A DNA stretch of 64,000 bases from contig NZ_CP021978.1 in the NCBI RefSeq assembly GCF_004803895.1, positions 6,510,001 to 6,574,000 of the forward strand. Direction: 5' to 3'. The translations under genes and the position numbers were made by a program. The notes under the pieces were generated by a model that did no database searches, had not been told where the DNA came from, and saw nothing but the letters and a program-made list of their open reading frames with translations. This stretch comes from Streptomyces hawaiiensis (GTDB taxonomy: Bacteria; Actinomycetota; Actinomycetes; Streptomycetales; Streptomycetaceae). Of the stretch, positions 40,291 through 48,980 are shown one piece after another; within the stretch, counting starts at the first letter, position 1, and the number at the start of each line of letters is the position of its first letter.

Positions 40291-41100
40291 ATGGGCGAAA
40301 GGTCCGATGGTGTCGACGAGTCGAGCGAACCCGGGACGGGTAAGCCCAAGCGGATCGACCTGAACGTGCCGCAGGTCGCAGGCGGTGCCGTGGCGGCCGT
40401 CCTGGCGGCCAAACTGGCTTCCTGGTTCGGGGTGTACGGCACGATCCTCGGTGCCGGCGTCGTCAGTGTGGTCGCCACCTGCGGCGGCACCCTCTTCCAG
40501 CACTTCCTCAAGCGCACCGGCGAGCAGATCCGGGACGCGACGGCGGTGGCCGCCCGGCCGGCGGCCGGGTCCGCCGAGCAAGCCCCTTCGATGCCCGGTG
40601 AGTTCACCCGGGGCACCGTGTACCGCGCGCGGGCCGGAAGCCGGAAGCGGCCGGTGCTCGCGGCGGCCGTCGTCTTCGGCGTGACGATGGCCGGAATCAC
40701 CACCTACGAGCTGGCTTCGGGCCACAACCTCAGCGGCGGCCACAGCACGACGGTCGGTGGCGCCTTCTCCGGCGGCGGCGCTTCCTCACCGGAGTCCGAT
40801 CCGGGCGGCCCGGGCACCTCCGGGACGTCCGGCTCCGACGCCCCCGGCACCCCCGACGGCCCTACGGCCGACCCGTCCGGCACCGGCGCACCGCAGGGTG
40901 GGACCGCCTCTCCCTCCACCGGCGAGAGCGGCGGTACGACCCTCAGCCCGGCCCCCACCCCGACTCCCACCCCGAGCGCCACGGGGAGCGAGGACGCCGG
41001 GAACACCACCCCCAGTGCGTCGCCTACGCCCCCAGAACCTTCCGCAAGTAGTCGTTCTGGAATCGCCGATCCGGATCGAGACGATCCCGCAGCGCCGTGA
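40291..41100 (+). CDS. Membrane protein with Ser/Thr/Pro/Gly-rich tail
   Basis: The protein is 269 residues if started at ATG 40291 (GTG 40261 adds ten). A conserved N-terminal block KRIDLNVPQVAGGAVAAVLA and GVYGTILGAGVVSVVATCGG forms hydrophobic helices, and a further membrane segment (VLAAAVVFGVTMAGITTYEL) follows near residue 130. The last 130 residues are low-complexity Gly/Ser/Thr/Pro, typical of a cell-wall-spanning or exposed tail. The 3' end runs 77 bases into the convergent oxidase gene. Function unknown. Confidence 0.72.
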   Translation: MGERSDGVDESSEPGTGKPKRIDLNVPQVAGGAVAAVLAAKLASWFGVYGTILGAGVVSVVATCGGTLFQHFLKRTGEQIRDATAVAARPAAGSAEQAPSMPGEFTRGTVYRARAGSRKRPVLAAAVVFGVTMAGITTYELASGHNLSGGHSTTVGGAFSGGGASSPESDPGGPGTSGTSGSDAPGTPDGPTADPSGTGAPQGGTASPSTGESGGTTLSPAPTPTPTPSATGSEDAGNTTPSASPTPPEPSASSRSGIADPDRDDPAAP

Positions 41101-42352
41101 ACTCGTCGAAGCGCGGATACACCCGGGAGAAGTACTCGGCGTCCCGCGTGTGGACTTTGCCCCAGTGCGGACGGCCCTCGTGGGCGGTGAGGATGCGCTC
41201 GGCCGCGGTGAAGTACCGCTGGTAGGGCGTGCCCTGGAACATGTGGACGGCGATGTACGCGCTGTCCCGGCCGGAGGCGGTGGACAGCATGATGTCGTCG
41301 GCGGGGGCGGTGCGCACCTCGACGGGGAAGCTGACCCTGAGTCCGGAGCGGTCGACCATCGCCTTCAGCTCGCGCAGCGCGTCGACGACGGCCGCGCGTG
41401 GAACGGCGTACTCCATCTCCACGAAGCGCACCCGGCGCGGGGACGTGAAGACCTTGTAAGGGATGTCCGTGTAGGTCCGTGCGGACAGGGCCTTGCTGGA
41501 GATCTGGGCGATCGCGGGGATCGTGGCGGGCACCGCGCGGCCGACCCAGTTGGCCACCTGGAAGACGCCGTTCGAGAGGAACTCGTCCTCGAACCAGCTC
41601 TGGAGCTGCGGCACGGGCTTCTCCGGACCCGCGCTGCGGTTGTTGCGCTTGGTGTTGGTGCTGCCGGTGTGCGGGAACCAGTAGAACTCGAAGTGCTCGT
41701 TCTCGGCCCAGAGTTCCTCGAAGTCGGAGAGGACCTTGTCCAACGGCATCGGCTCCTCGCGGGCCGTGAGCAGGAAGACCGGCTCGACGGCGAAGGTGAT
41801 CGCGGTGACGATGCCCAGGGCGCCGAGGCCGACGCGGGCGGCGGCGAAGACCGCGCGTTCTTCGTCGGTGCCCTTCTCGGAGCAGCTGAGGACCGTGCCG
41901 TCGGCGGTGACCAGCTCCAGGCCCTTGATCTGGGCGGCGATCGAGCCGGAGTCGCGGCCCGTGCCGTGCGTGCCGGTACTGGTGGCCCCGGAGACCGTCT
42001 GCTCCATGATGTCGCCCATGTTCGTGAGCGACAGGCCTTCGCGTGCGAGGGCCATGTTGAGCCTTTTGAGCGGGGTGCCGGCCTCCACCGTGACCGTCAT
42101 GTTCTCGCGATCAATGTTGCGTATGCCGGTCAACAGTTGAGGACGGATCAACACACCGTCCGTCGCGGCTATGGACGTGAAAGAGTGCCCGGCGCCGACG
42201 GCCTTCACCTTCAGCCCGTCCTCGGCGGCCCGCCGCACGGCGGCGGCCAGCTCCTCGACGGAGGCAGGGGTGACCTCTCGCGCGGGACGTGCCGAGACGT
42301 TGCCACCCCAGTTACGCCACGTGCCGTTCTTTCCGTTCGCTGTGCTGCTCAA
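41024..42352 (-). CDS. FAD-linked sugar-1,4-lactone oxidase-like flavoprotein
   Basis: The 442-residue protein has an FAD-binding PCMH domain (VKAVGAGHSFTSIAATDGVL, SGATSTGTHGTG) and a C-terminal ALO domain with HWGKVHTRDAEYFSRVYPR and FQNDYLRKVLG. This is the arabinono/gulono-1,4-lactone oxidase family. Related Streptomyces enzymes include alditol oxidases, so the substrate is uncertain. I start at TTG 42352 (LSSTANGKNGTWRNW), which overlaps the MFS gene's end by 41 bases, so the two genes are probably one transcript. FAD attachment by His in GHSF is possible. Confidence 0.85.
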   Translation of the reverse strand: MSSTANGKNGTWRNWGGNVSARPAREVTPASVEELAAAVRRAAEDGLKVKAVGAGHSFTSIAATDGVLIRPQLLTGIRNIDRENMTVTVEAGTPLKRLNMALAREGLSLTNMGDIMEQTVSGATSTGTHGTGRDSGSIAAQIKGLELVTADGTVLSCSEKGTDEERAVFAAARVGLGALGIVTAITFAVEPVFLLTAREEPMPLDKVLSDFEELWAENEHFEFYWFPHTGSTNTKRNNRSAGPEKPVPQLQSWFEDEFLSNGVFQVANWVGRAVPATIPAIAQISSKALSARTYTDIPYKVFTSPRRVRFVEMEYAVPRAAVVDALRELKAMVDRSGLRVSFPVEVRTAPADDIMLSTASGRDSAYIAVHMFQGTPYQRYFTAAERILTAHEGRPHWGKVHTRDAEYFSRVYPRFDEFTALRDRLDPDRRFQNDYLRKVLGA

Positions 42353-43550
42353 CGGAGCCTCCCCGACCCGGTGCCGGTCGCTTGAGCCGGCGGAACCCGA
42401 GGAAACCCACCGCGACCGCGACGGCTCCGGCCACGGCCGGAACCCCGTACCCGGCACGCGCCCCGGCCGCGTCGATCACCCAGCCGGCCGCGGAGGAGCC
42501 GAGTGCGACACCCGCCGCGAGCCCGGTGCTCACCCAGGTCATGCCCTCGGTGAGCTGCGCGCGTGGTACGTGCTCTTCGATGAGGGACATCGTCGTGATC
42601 ATCGTAGGAGCGATGGACAGACCCGCAACGAACAGCGCCACGGCCAGAAACGGCAAGTTTCCGACCAGTAGGAGGGGGATCATACTCACGGCCATGGCAC
42701 ACACGCCCAGCAGCCACCTGCGTTCCGGCGCCCCGGCGAAGTGCAGCAACCCGAAGATCATGCCCGCCACACAGGAACCCGCCGCGTACACCGCGAGGAC
42801 GATGCTCGCGGCGGCCTTGTGCCCCTCCTCGTCGGCGAAGGCCACGGTGACCACGTCGACCGCCCCGAAGATCGCCCCGGTCGCCACGAAGGTGGCCACC
42901 AGGACCTGAAGGCCCCGCGAGCGCATCGCCGTACCGCCGCCCCGCCGCTCGCGCGGGTGGGGTTCGGGCTCGGTGGCGCGCTGCGCGGTCAGCCAGAAGA
43001 CGCCGACCGCCAGGAAACAGGCGGCGAGCAGCGGACCGGCCTCCGGAAACCAGGCCGTGGACAGGCCGATGGAGATGATCGGCCCGAAGACGAAGCACAC
43101 CTCGTCCATCACGGACTCGAAGGAGTACGCGGTGTGCAGCTGCGGCGTCCCCCGGTACAGGGCCGCCCAGCGGGCCCGGATCATCGCGCCGACGCTCGGG
43201 ACGCAGCCGATGCCCGCGCACGCCACGAACAGCATCCAGTCGGGCCACCCGTAGTGCGCCGCACACAGAAGGACGGCCGCCGCGGTCAGCGAGACCAACG
43301 TCGCCGGACGCAGCACGCGCCGCTGCCCGTACTGGTCGACCAGCCGCGAGACCTGCGGTCCGGCCGCCGCGGCGGACAGCGCGATGACGGCCGACAGGGC
43401 GCCGGCCAGGCCGTACCTCCCGGTGACCTGGGAGATCATCGTGACCACGCCGATGCCCATCATGGAGACCGGGATGCGACCGAGGAAGCCCGCAGCGGAG
43501 AAACCCTTGGAGCCGGGGGCTGCGAACAGGGCGCGGTAGGGGCTGGGCAA
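42312..43550 (-). CDS. MFS transporter
   Basis: The 412-residue protein has 12 hydrophobic segments in two halves. The loop 2-3 motif is GPQVSRLVDQYGQRRVL, a recognisable MFS motif A variant. The start is TTG 43550 (LPSPYRALFAAPGSKGF), supported by CGGAG 7 bases upstream, as no ATG or GTG lies near the start of homology. The tail ends RKERHVA within the start of the oxidase gene. It resembles drug- or sugar-type exporters, but the substrate cannot be told. It is divergent from the ferrochelatase gene. Confidence 0.83.
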   Translation of the reverse strand: MPSPYRALFAAPGSKGFSAAGFLGRIPVSMMGIGVVTMISQVTGRYGLAGALSAVIALSAAAAGPQVSRLVDQYGQRRVLRPATLVSLTAAAVLLCAAHYGWPDWMLFVACAGIGCVPSVGAMIRARWAALYRGTPQLHTAYSFESVMDEVCFVFGPIISIGLSTAWFPEAGPLLAACFLAVGVFWLTAQRATEPEPHPRERRGGGTAMRSRGLQVLVATFVATGAIFGAVDVVTVAFADEEGHKAAASIVLAVYAAGSCVAGMIFGLLHFAGAPERRWLLGVCAMAVSMIPLLLVGNLPFLAVALFVAGLSIAPTMITTMSLIEEHVPRAQLTEGMTWVSTGLAAGVALGSSAAGWVIDAAGARAGYGVPAVAGAVAVAVGFLGFRRLKRPAPGRGGSVEQHSERKERHVA

Positions 43551-43709
43551 CGGGGTCTCCGAAGGGCTCGGTAAGCAGCGAAGGCAGACCAGACAGCTTA
43601 CGCCTGGAGGCCCGGGCCGCACCCGTTCGGCCCAGTCCCGGATCCGCCTGCCGCACGGGTGCCACCCCGCCGTTTCCCGGCTGTCAGTGCAGGGTGGCAG
43701 GATCGACTC

Positions 43710-44837
43710 ATGCCAGACGCGCGCGATGTCAGCCCCTACGACGCCCTGCTCCTGCTCTCGTTCGGCGGCCCGGAAGGCCCGGACGACGTGGTCCCGTTCC
43801 TGGAGAACGTGACGCGCGGGCGCGGCATCCCCAAGGAACGACTGAAGGAAGTCGGGCAGCACTACTTCCTGTTCGGCGGGGTCAGCCCGATCAACGACCA
43901 GAACCGCGCCCTGCTGGACGCCCTGCGCAAGGACTTCGCCGAGCACGGCCTGGACCTGCCGGTCTACTGGGGAAACCGCAACTGGGCGCCGTACCTGACG
44001 GACACGCTGCGCGAGATGGTCCGCGACGGCCGCCGCCGCGTCCTGGTCCTCGCCACCAGCGCCTACGCCTCGTACTCGGGCTGCCGCCAGTACCGCGAGA
44101 ACCTCGCCGACGCGCTCGCGGCCCTGGCGGCCGAGGGCCTGGAGCCGCCGAAGGTCGACAAGCTGCGGCACTACTTCAATCACCCGGGCTTCCTGGAGCC
44201 CATGATCGACGGGGTGCTCCAGTCCCTCGCCGAGCTTCCCGTGGACGTGCGGGACGGGGCTCACCTCGCCTTCTCGACGCACTCGATCCCGACGGCCTCC
44301 GCCGACACCTCCGGCCCCGTCGAGGAGCACGGCGACGGCGGCGCGTACGTGAAACAGCACCTGGACGTGGCGCAGCAGATCGCCGACGCAGTCCGGGAGC
44401 GCACGGGCGTGGACCACCCCTGGCAGCTCGTCTACCAGTCCCGCTCCGGTGCCCCGCACATCCCGTGGCTGGAGCCCGACATCTGCGACCACCTCGACGA
44501 GCGGCACGCGGCCGGCGTCCCGGCCGTCGTCATCGCCCCCATCGGCTTCGTCTCCGACCACATGGAGGTCCTCTACGACCTCGACACGGAGGCCAGGGCC
44601 AGGGCCGAGGAGCTCGGGCTGCCGATGCGGCGCTCGGCCACCGTCGGCGCCGATCCGAGGTTCGCCGCCGCGATCCGCGAGCTCGTCGTGGAGCGCGCCG
44701 CCGCCGAGCGCGGGCAGGACGTCACGCCGTGCGCCCTGGGCGCCCTCGGGGCGAGCCACGACCTCTGCCCGGTCGGCTGCTGCCCGGCCCGCGCCCCCCG
44801 GCCCGCCGCCGCGGGCGCCGACAGCACCTACGCGTGA
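43710..44837 (+). CDS. hemH: Ferrochelatase (coproporphyrin-type)
   Basis: The 375-residue ferrochelatase has LLLLSFGGPEGPDDV at residues 13-27, the active-site His in FSTHSIP and the acidic SDHMEVLYDLD. The C-terminal cysteines (TPCALG, DLCPVGCCPARAP) can hold a [2Fe-2S] cluster, as in actinobacterial enzymes. Actinobacteria use the coproporphyrin-dependent haem pathway, so insertion of iron into coproporphyrin III (CpfC) is the likely reaction. The stop is 8 bases before the next GTG, suggesting an operon. Confidence 0.92.
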   Translation: MPDARDVSPYDALLLLSFGGPEGPDDVVPFLENVTRGRGIPKERLKEVGQHYFLFGGVSPINDQNRALLDALRKDFAEHGLDLPVYWGNRNWAPYLTDTLREMVRDGRRRVLVLATSAYASYSGCRQYRENLADALAALAAEGLEPPKVDKLRHYFNHPGFLEPMIDGVLQSLAELPVDVRDGAHLAFSTHSIPTASADTSGPVEEHGDGGAYVKQHLDVAQQIADAVRERTGVDHPWQLVYQSRSGAPHIPWLEPDICDHLDERHAAGVPAVVIAPIGFVSDHMEVLYDLDTEARARAEELGLPMRRSATVGADPRFAAAIRELVVERAAAERGQDVTPCALGALGASHDLCPVGCCPARAPRPAAAGADSTYA

Positions 44838-44845
44838 GGAGCCCC

Positions 44846-45661
44846 GTGACCGACTCCCTGCATACGGACCTGCTCGAACTCGCCCAGGAGGCCGCGCGCC
44901 GCGCCGGTGCGCTGCTGCGGGACGGACGCCCGGCCGACCTCGCGGTCGCCGCCACCAAGTCCAGCCCCATCGACGTCGTCACCGAGATGGACATCGCGGC
45001 GGAGAAGCTGATCACGGACCTGATCGCCGAGCGCCGCCCGGACGACGGCGTCCTCGGCGAGGAGGGCGCCGCCACGGAGGGCACCAGCGGCGTCCGCTGG
45101 GTGATCGACCCGCTCGACGGCACGGTGAACTACCTGTACGGGCTGCCCACCTGGGCCGTCTCCATCGCCGCCGAGCAGGACGGCGAGACCGTCGTCGGAG
45201 TCGTCACGGCCCCGATGCGCGGCGAGACGTTCCACGCCGTGCGCGGCCGCGGGGCCTGGGCCACCGGCGCCTGGGACGGCGAGCGCAGGCTGGCCTGCCG
45301 CCCCGCGCCGCCCCTGGACCAGGCGCTGGTCTCCACGGGCTTCAACTACGTCGCCGACGTCCGCGCCCACCAGGCCGATGTGGCGCAGCGGCTGATCCCG
45401 TTGCTGCGCGACATCCGGCGCGGCGGCTCGGCCGCGGTCGACCTGTGCGACGTGGCCGCGGGACGCCTCGACGGCTACTACGAGCGCGGCCTGCACCCCT
45501 GGGATCTCGCGGCGGGGGACCTGATCGCCCGGGAGGCGGGCGCGCTGACCGGTGGACGCCCCGCAGAGCGCCCGTCAGGCGCTCTGGCGGTGGCGGGTAG
45601 CCCCGGCGTCTTCGAGCCCCTCCAGCGCCTCCTGGAGGACTTCGGAGCCTGGCACGACTGA
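44846..45661 (+). CDS. Inositol monophosphatase-family phosphatase
   Basis: The 271-residue protein has the family motifs. Metal-binding GEEGAATEG (residues about 72-80) and WVIDPLDGTVNYLYGLP supply Glu and Asp ligands, and GLHPWDLAAGDLIAREAGA is the C-terminal metal site. It may act on inositol-1-phosphate, histidinol phosphate or other sugar phosphates, since the family is broad. GTG 44846 has GAGGAG 5 bases upstream. It follows the ferrochelatase gene closely. A perfect hairpin lies beyond the stop. Confidence 0.88.
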   Translation: MTDSLHTDLLELAQEAARRAGALLRDGRPADLAVAATKSSPIDVVTEMDIAAEKLITDLIAERRPDDGVLGEEGAATEGTSGVRWVIDPLDGTVNYLYGLPTWAVSIAAEQDGETVVGVVTAPMRGETFHAVRGRGAWATGAWDGERRLACRPAPPLDQALVSTGFNYVADVRAHQADVAQRLIPLLRDIRRGGSAAVDLCDVAAGRLDGYYERGLHPWDLAAGDLIAREAGALTGGRPAERPSGALAVAGSPGVFEPLQRLLEDFGAWHD

Positions 45662-45731
45662 TCAACGCGGGGGCTCGTCCGGTGACGGCCCGCGGTCCGC
45701 TGAACACCGAGTGGACGCGCCCTGCGACCAC

Positions 45732-45770
45732 GAGACGGGCCCCGGCGCTGGATTCGCCGGGGCCCGTCTC
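45732..45770. terminator. Bidirectional terminator
   Basis: GAGACGGGCCCCGGCG and CGCCGGGGCCCGTCTC form a perfect 16-base stem around a 7-base loop between the phosphatase (+) and the 57-residue gene (-). Confidence 0.93.
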
Positions 45771-45781
45771 GTACAGCCTGA

Positions 45782-45955
45782 TCAGACGCTCGTCGCGCCG
45801 ACCTCCACACCGTGCTCGGCGGCGAGACGGCGCAGGTCGTCGAGCTCGCCCTGCTCCACGTCGACGAGGAAGTCGTCGCCCTCGTCGCGAGCCCGGGACA
45901 GATCGGACTCGGTCGCCCTTATGCGCTGCAGAAGTCCTGCGGTGAATGCGTCCAT
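45782..45955 (-). CDS. Conserved-looking 57-residue acidic protein
   Basis: ATG 45955, with GAGGGGG upstream, begins MDAFTAGLLQRIRATESDLS. A 57-residue protein follows that contains VDVEQGELDDLRRLAAEHG and ends VGATSV at TGA 45782. It is predicted to be mostly helical and acidic, and has no Cys. Codon third positions are G/C-biased as in real genes, and the convergent terminator at 45732-45770 fits its end. I recall similar short proteins beside suhB/cutRS in other streptomycetes. Function unknown. Confidence 0.8.
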   Translation of the reverse strand: MDAFTAGLLQRIRATESDLSRARDEGDDFLVDVEQGELDDLRRLAAEHGVEVGATSV

Positions 45956-46371
45956 GCTGCGCCCCCTCGTCCTGGGTCGTGGGTCGATGGCACGGGGGTG
46001 TGCCGTTCGGAAGGGACGATCACGCCGCCTGCGGATGCCCAGCGCCGCTCGGCCGGGCGGCGACGGTGCCGGACATCCACGCCCGCCCTGCGCAAAAGCG
46101 GATTGATGCGCACCGCATGGTGGTGCGGCGCCAGCAGAGCGTGATCGTGGGATGTAAAGCCGTCCTCCCCCAGCTCCCCTCCGTGGAAACCTAACCGGAG
46201 GAGAAAATCTCGTATTCCCCCTCGGGTCACCGCCCTCCCACCCGCCTTACCTCCGACTTATGGCCGAAAAGGGCAGGATGGAGGGCAACACACCGAGGCA
46301 CCGTCGAAGACCCCTGCCCGCGTGCGCCCGATGACGGGCTACGCGGGCGGACATGAGGAAGGACCAGGAAC
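45956..46371. other. 416-base divergent region upstream of cutRS
   Basis: No gene is supported. The stretch 46190-46290 is the least GC-rich part (GGAGGAGAAAATCTCGTATTC, shown in part only, and ACTTATGGCCG) and is the likely promoter region for cutRS. GGAAGGACCAGGAAC provides the cutR ribosome-binding site. Confidence 0.5.
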
Positions 46372-47025
46372 GTGCGCGTACTCGTCGTCGAGGACGAGCA
46401 ACTGCTCGCCGATGCGGTGGCCACCGGACTGCGCCGGGAGGCCATGGCCGTCGACGTCGTGTACGACGGTGCGGCCGCCCTGGAGCGCATCGGCGTCAAC
46501 GACTACGACGTGGTCGTCCTCGACCGCGACCTCCCGCTCGTGCACGGCGACGACGTCTGCCGCAAGATCGTCGAACTCGGCATGCCCACGCGCGTGCTGA
46601 TGCTGACGGCCTCCGGCGACGTCAGCGACCGGGTCGAGGGACTGGAGATCGGCGCCGACGACTACCTGCCCAAGCCGTTCGCGTTCAGTGAGCTCATCGC
46701 GCGGGTGCGCGCCCTCGGCCGGCGCACCAGCGTGCCCCTGCCGCCCGTCCTGGAGCGCGCCGGGATCAAGCTCGACCCCAACCGCCGCGAGGTCTTCCGC
46801 GACGGCAAGGAGGTCCAGCTCGCTCCCAAGGAGTTCGCGGTCCTGGAGGTGCTGATGCGCAGCGAGGGCGCCGTGGTCTCCGCGGAGCAGCTCCTGGAGA
46901 AGGCCTGGGACGAGAACACCGATCCGTTCACGAACGTCGTGCGCGTGACGGTCATGACGCTGCGGCGCAAGCTGGGCGAGCCGCCCGTCATCGTCACCGT
47001 CCCCGGCTCCGGCTACCGGATCTGA
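46372..47025 (+). CDS. cutR: CutR, OmpR-family response regulator
   Basis: The 217-residue regulator has a receiver domain (MRVLVVEDEQLLADAVATG, phosphoacceptor Asp in VVVLDRDLPLVHGD, Lys in YLPKPFAF). An OmpR/PhoB winged helix follows (LAPKEFAVLEVLMRSEGAVV, TVMTLRRKLGEPPVIVTVPG). Sequence and the adjacent kinase identify it as CutR. In streptomycetes CutRS has been linked to antibiotic production and, more recently, to secretion-stress proteins. GTG 46372 has AGGA upstream. cutS starts 7 bases after the stop. Confidence 0.9.
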   Translation: MRVLVVEDEQLLADAVATGLRREAMAVDVVYDGAAALERIGVNDYDVVVLDRDLPLVHGDDVCRKIVELGMPTRVLMLTASGDVSDRVEGLEIGADDYLPKPFAFSELIARVRALGRRTSVPLPPVLERAGIKLDPNRREVFRDGKEVQLAPKEFAVLEVLMRSEGAVVSAEQLLEKAWDENTDPFTNVVRVTVMTLRRKLGEPPVIVTVPGSGYRI

Positions 47026-47031
47026 TACCCC

Positions 47032-48264
47032 GTGGCAGCGTCTCCCGCGCCTCCGCAGGCGCCCCCCAAGCCCACCTGGGACCCCAGAAGGCCCGTGCCG
47101 CCCTTCCCGTGGCTGCGCCCCACCATCCGCATAAGGCTCACGCTGCTCTACGGCGGCATGTTCCTGATCGCCGGCATTCTGCTGCTGTCGATCATCTACC
47201 TGCTGGCCGCGCAGGCCCTGAACGTGGGCAGCGAGCTGCCGTTCAAGATCGTCGAGGGCAAGGTCACCAGCGACATCTGCAATCTGCCCGGGCAGGCCTC
47301 GCCCAGCGAGTTCAACGACGCCATGAACGCATGCGTCAACGAGCAGCGCCGGAACGCCCTGGACAATCTGCTCAGCCGCTCGCTCCTGGCCCTGCTGGGC
47401 CTGGCGGTCATCGCCTTCGCCTTCGGCTATGCCATGGCCGGGCGGGTGCTCTCCCCGCTGGGCCGGATCACCCGCACAGCCCGCGCGGTGGCGGGCTCCG
47501 ACCTGTCCCGCCGGATCGAGCTGGACGGCCCGGACGACGAGCTGAAGGAGCTGGCGGACACCTTCGACGACATGCTGGAGCGGCTCCAGCGCGCCTTCAC
47601 CGCCCAGCAGCGCTTCGTCGGCAACGCCTCGCACGAGCTGAGAACGCCGCTGGCGATCAACCGCACGCTCCTCGAGGTGCACCTGTCCGATCCGAAGGCG
47701 CCGATGGAGCTCCAGCAGCTCGGCAAGACGCTGCTGGCCACCAACGAGCGCAGCGAGCAGCTCGTGGAGGGCCTGCTGCTGCTCGCCCGCAGCGACAACC
47801 AGATCGTCGAGCGGGGGCCGGTGGATCTCGCCGAGGTCGCCTCGCAGGCCATCGACCAGGTGCACGCCGAGGCCGAGGGCAAGGGCGTGACCATCCGCGG
47901 CGAGCAGAAGTCCGCGGTCGTCCAGGGCAACGGCGTGCTGCTGGAGCGGATCGCGCTCAACCTGGTGCAGAACGCCGTGCGCTACAACGTGGCGGAGGGC
48001 GGCTGGGTCGAGGTCACCACCGACGTCCAGCACGGCCAGGCGGTCCTCGTCGTCTCCAACACGGGCCCGGTCGTGCCGGCGTACGAGATCGACAACCTCT
48101 TCGAGCCGTTCCGGCGGCTGCGCACGGAGCGGACGGGCAGCGACAAGGGCGTCGGGCTCGGGCTGTCCATCGTCCGGTCCGTGGCCCGGGCGCACGGTGG
48201 GCACATCTACGCTCAGCCGCGTGAGGGGGGTGGACTCGTCATGCGAGTCTCGCTGCCGATCTGA
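47032..48264 (+). CDS. cutS: CutS, sensor histidine kinase
   Basis: The 410-residue kinase has a Pro-rich N terminus, membrane segments at about residues 36-65 and 120-140, and a short extracytoplasmic loop with two cysteines (Cys83 and Cys101). A HAMP domain follows (MAGRVLSPLGRITRTARAV). The phosphoacceptor His201 is in NASHELRTPLAINR, and the HATPase domain has LNLVQNAVRYN and GVGLGLSIVRSVARAHGG. The cysteine pair is suited to sensing disulfide state outside the membrane, as proposed for CutS. It forms an operon with cutR. Confidence 0.92.
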   Translation: MAASPAPPQAPPKPTWDPRRPVPPFPWLRPTIRIRLTLLYGGMFLIAGILLLSIIYLLAAQALNVGSELPFKIVEGKVTSDICNLPGQASPSEFNDAMNACVNEQRRNALDNLLSRSLLALLGLAVIAFAFGYAMAGRVLSPLGRITRTARAVAGSDLSRRIELDGPDDELKELADTFDDMLERLQRAFTAQQRFVGNASHELRTPLAINRTLLEVHLSDPKAPMELQQLGKTLLATNERSEQLVEGLLLLARSDNQIVERGPVDLAEVASQAIDQVHAEAEGKGVTIRGEQKSAVVQGNGVLLERIALNLVQNAVRYNVAEGGWVEVTTDVQHGQAVLVVSNTGPVVPAYEIDNLFEPFRRLRTERTGSDKGVGLGLSIVRSVARAHGGHIYAQPREGGGLVMRVSLPI

Positions 48265-48670
48265 GATCATGTCGCCGATCAACTCGGCGGCACACGGGGA
48301 TGTTCGCTTTGCGCGGAATTTCTGAGGCTTTACCGTGCGTGCACCGTGTGTGATCGATCACAGGGACGCCTTTCCGGTCATCTACTCTCCGTGATCATGC
48401 CCGTTGTCGGAAAGCCGGGAAAATCCCGGTTTTCGGGGGTCTTGATCACGGGAAGTACACGGTGAGACGCCTTTGGCGTGCGGCATTCGGACCGTGTACG
48501 GTCCCCATCGCCATCCAAGCCGATCACTCATGAGGGGTCCGGTTGGGTGTCGATTGAGTAACAGACCTTGATGTGAGGCAAAATCTCCGCCTCAGGTCGG
48601 GCACAAGTCCGGCCTCTCACGCGTTACGTGCGCTGGAGACACCGCAGACACCCAGAGGGGGAGAGCGACC
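48265..48670. other. 406-base region upstream of the DUF4193 gene
   Basis: No gene is supported. It contains a Crp-like palindrome at 48349-48362, two further GTGATC/GATCAC half-sites, an imperfect hairpin near 48410-48437 (CGGAAAGCCGGGA with TCCCGGTTTTCGG), and the short palindrome ACCGTGTACGGT near 48491. Such density suggests a regulated promoter and long leader for DUF4193. Confidence 0.6.
48349..48362. promoter_or_regulatory. Crp-like palindrome
   Basis: TGTGATCGATCACA is a perfect 14-base palindrome that fits GTG-N6-CAC, the core recognised by S. coelicolor Crp. It lies 309 bases upstream of the DUF4193 start and 85 bases past cutS. Confidence 0.55.
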
Positions 48671-48967
48671 ATGGCAACCGATTACGACACTCCACGCAAG
48701 ACCGACGACGACGTCGACTCGGACAGTCTCGAAGAGCTGAAGGCTCGGAGGAACGACAAGTCGGCCTCCGCCGTGGACGTCGACGAGTTCGAGGCCGCAG
48801 AGGGCCTCGAGCTGCCCGGAGCCGATCTCTCGAACGAGGAACTGGCAGTCCGGGTGCTCCCGAAGCAGCAGGACGAGTTCACGTGCATGAGCTGCTTCCT
48901 GGTGCACCACCGCAGCCAGCTGGCCCGGGAGAAGAACGGTCAGCCGATCTGCCGCGACTGCGACTGA
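48671..48967 (+). CDS. DUF4193 protein, conserved in actinobacteria
   Basis: The 98-residue acidic protein ends in FTCMSCFLVHHRSQLA and ICRDCD, forming a CxxC...CxxC zinc-ribbon-like site. The N-terminal 60 residues are Asp/Glu-rich and probably disordered. DUF4193 proteins (about 100 residues) are widespread in actinobacteria with no assigned role, and RNA-polymerase association has been discussed for other small zinc-ribbon proteins. ATG 48671 has GGGGGAGAG upstream. The next gene starts 14 bases after the stop. Confidence 0.9.
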   Translation: MATDYDTPRKTDDDVDSDSLEELKARRNDKSASAVDVDEFEAAEGLELPGADLSNEELAVRVLPKQQDEFTCMSCFLVHHRSQLAREKNGQPICRDCD

Positions 48968-48980
48968 GGACGGGTCGGCC

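Noticed and set aside
45956..46230. A roughly 100-codon minus-strand frame upstream of cutR
   Set aside because: Its codon positions lack the expected bias, it overlaps the small gene's start, and its translation is His/Arg-rich without a ribosome-binding site.
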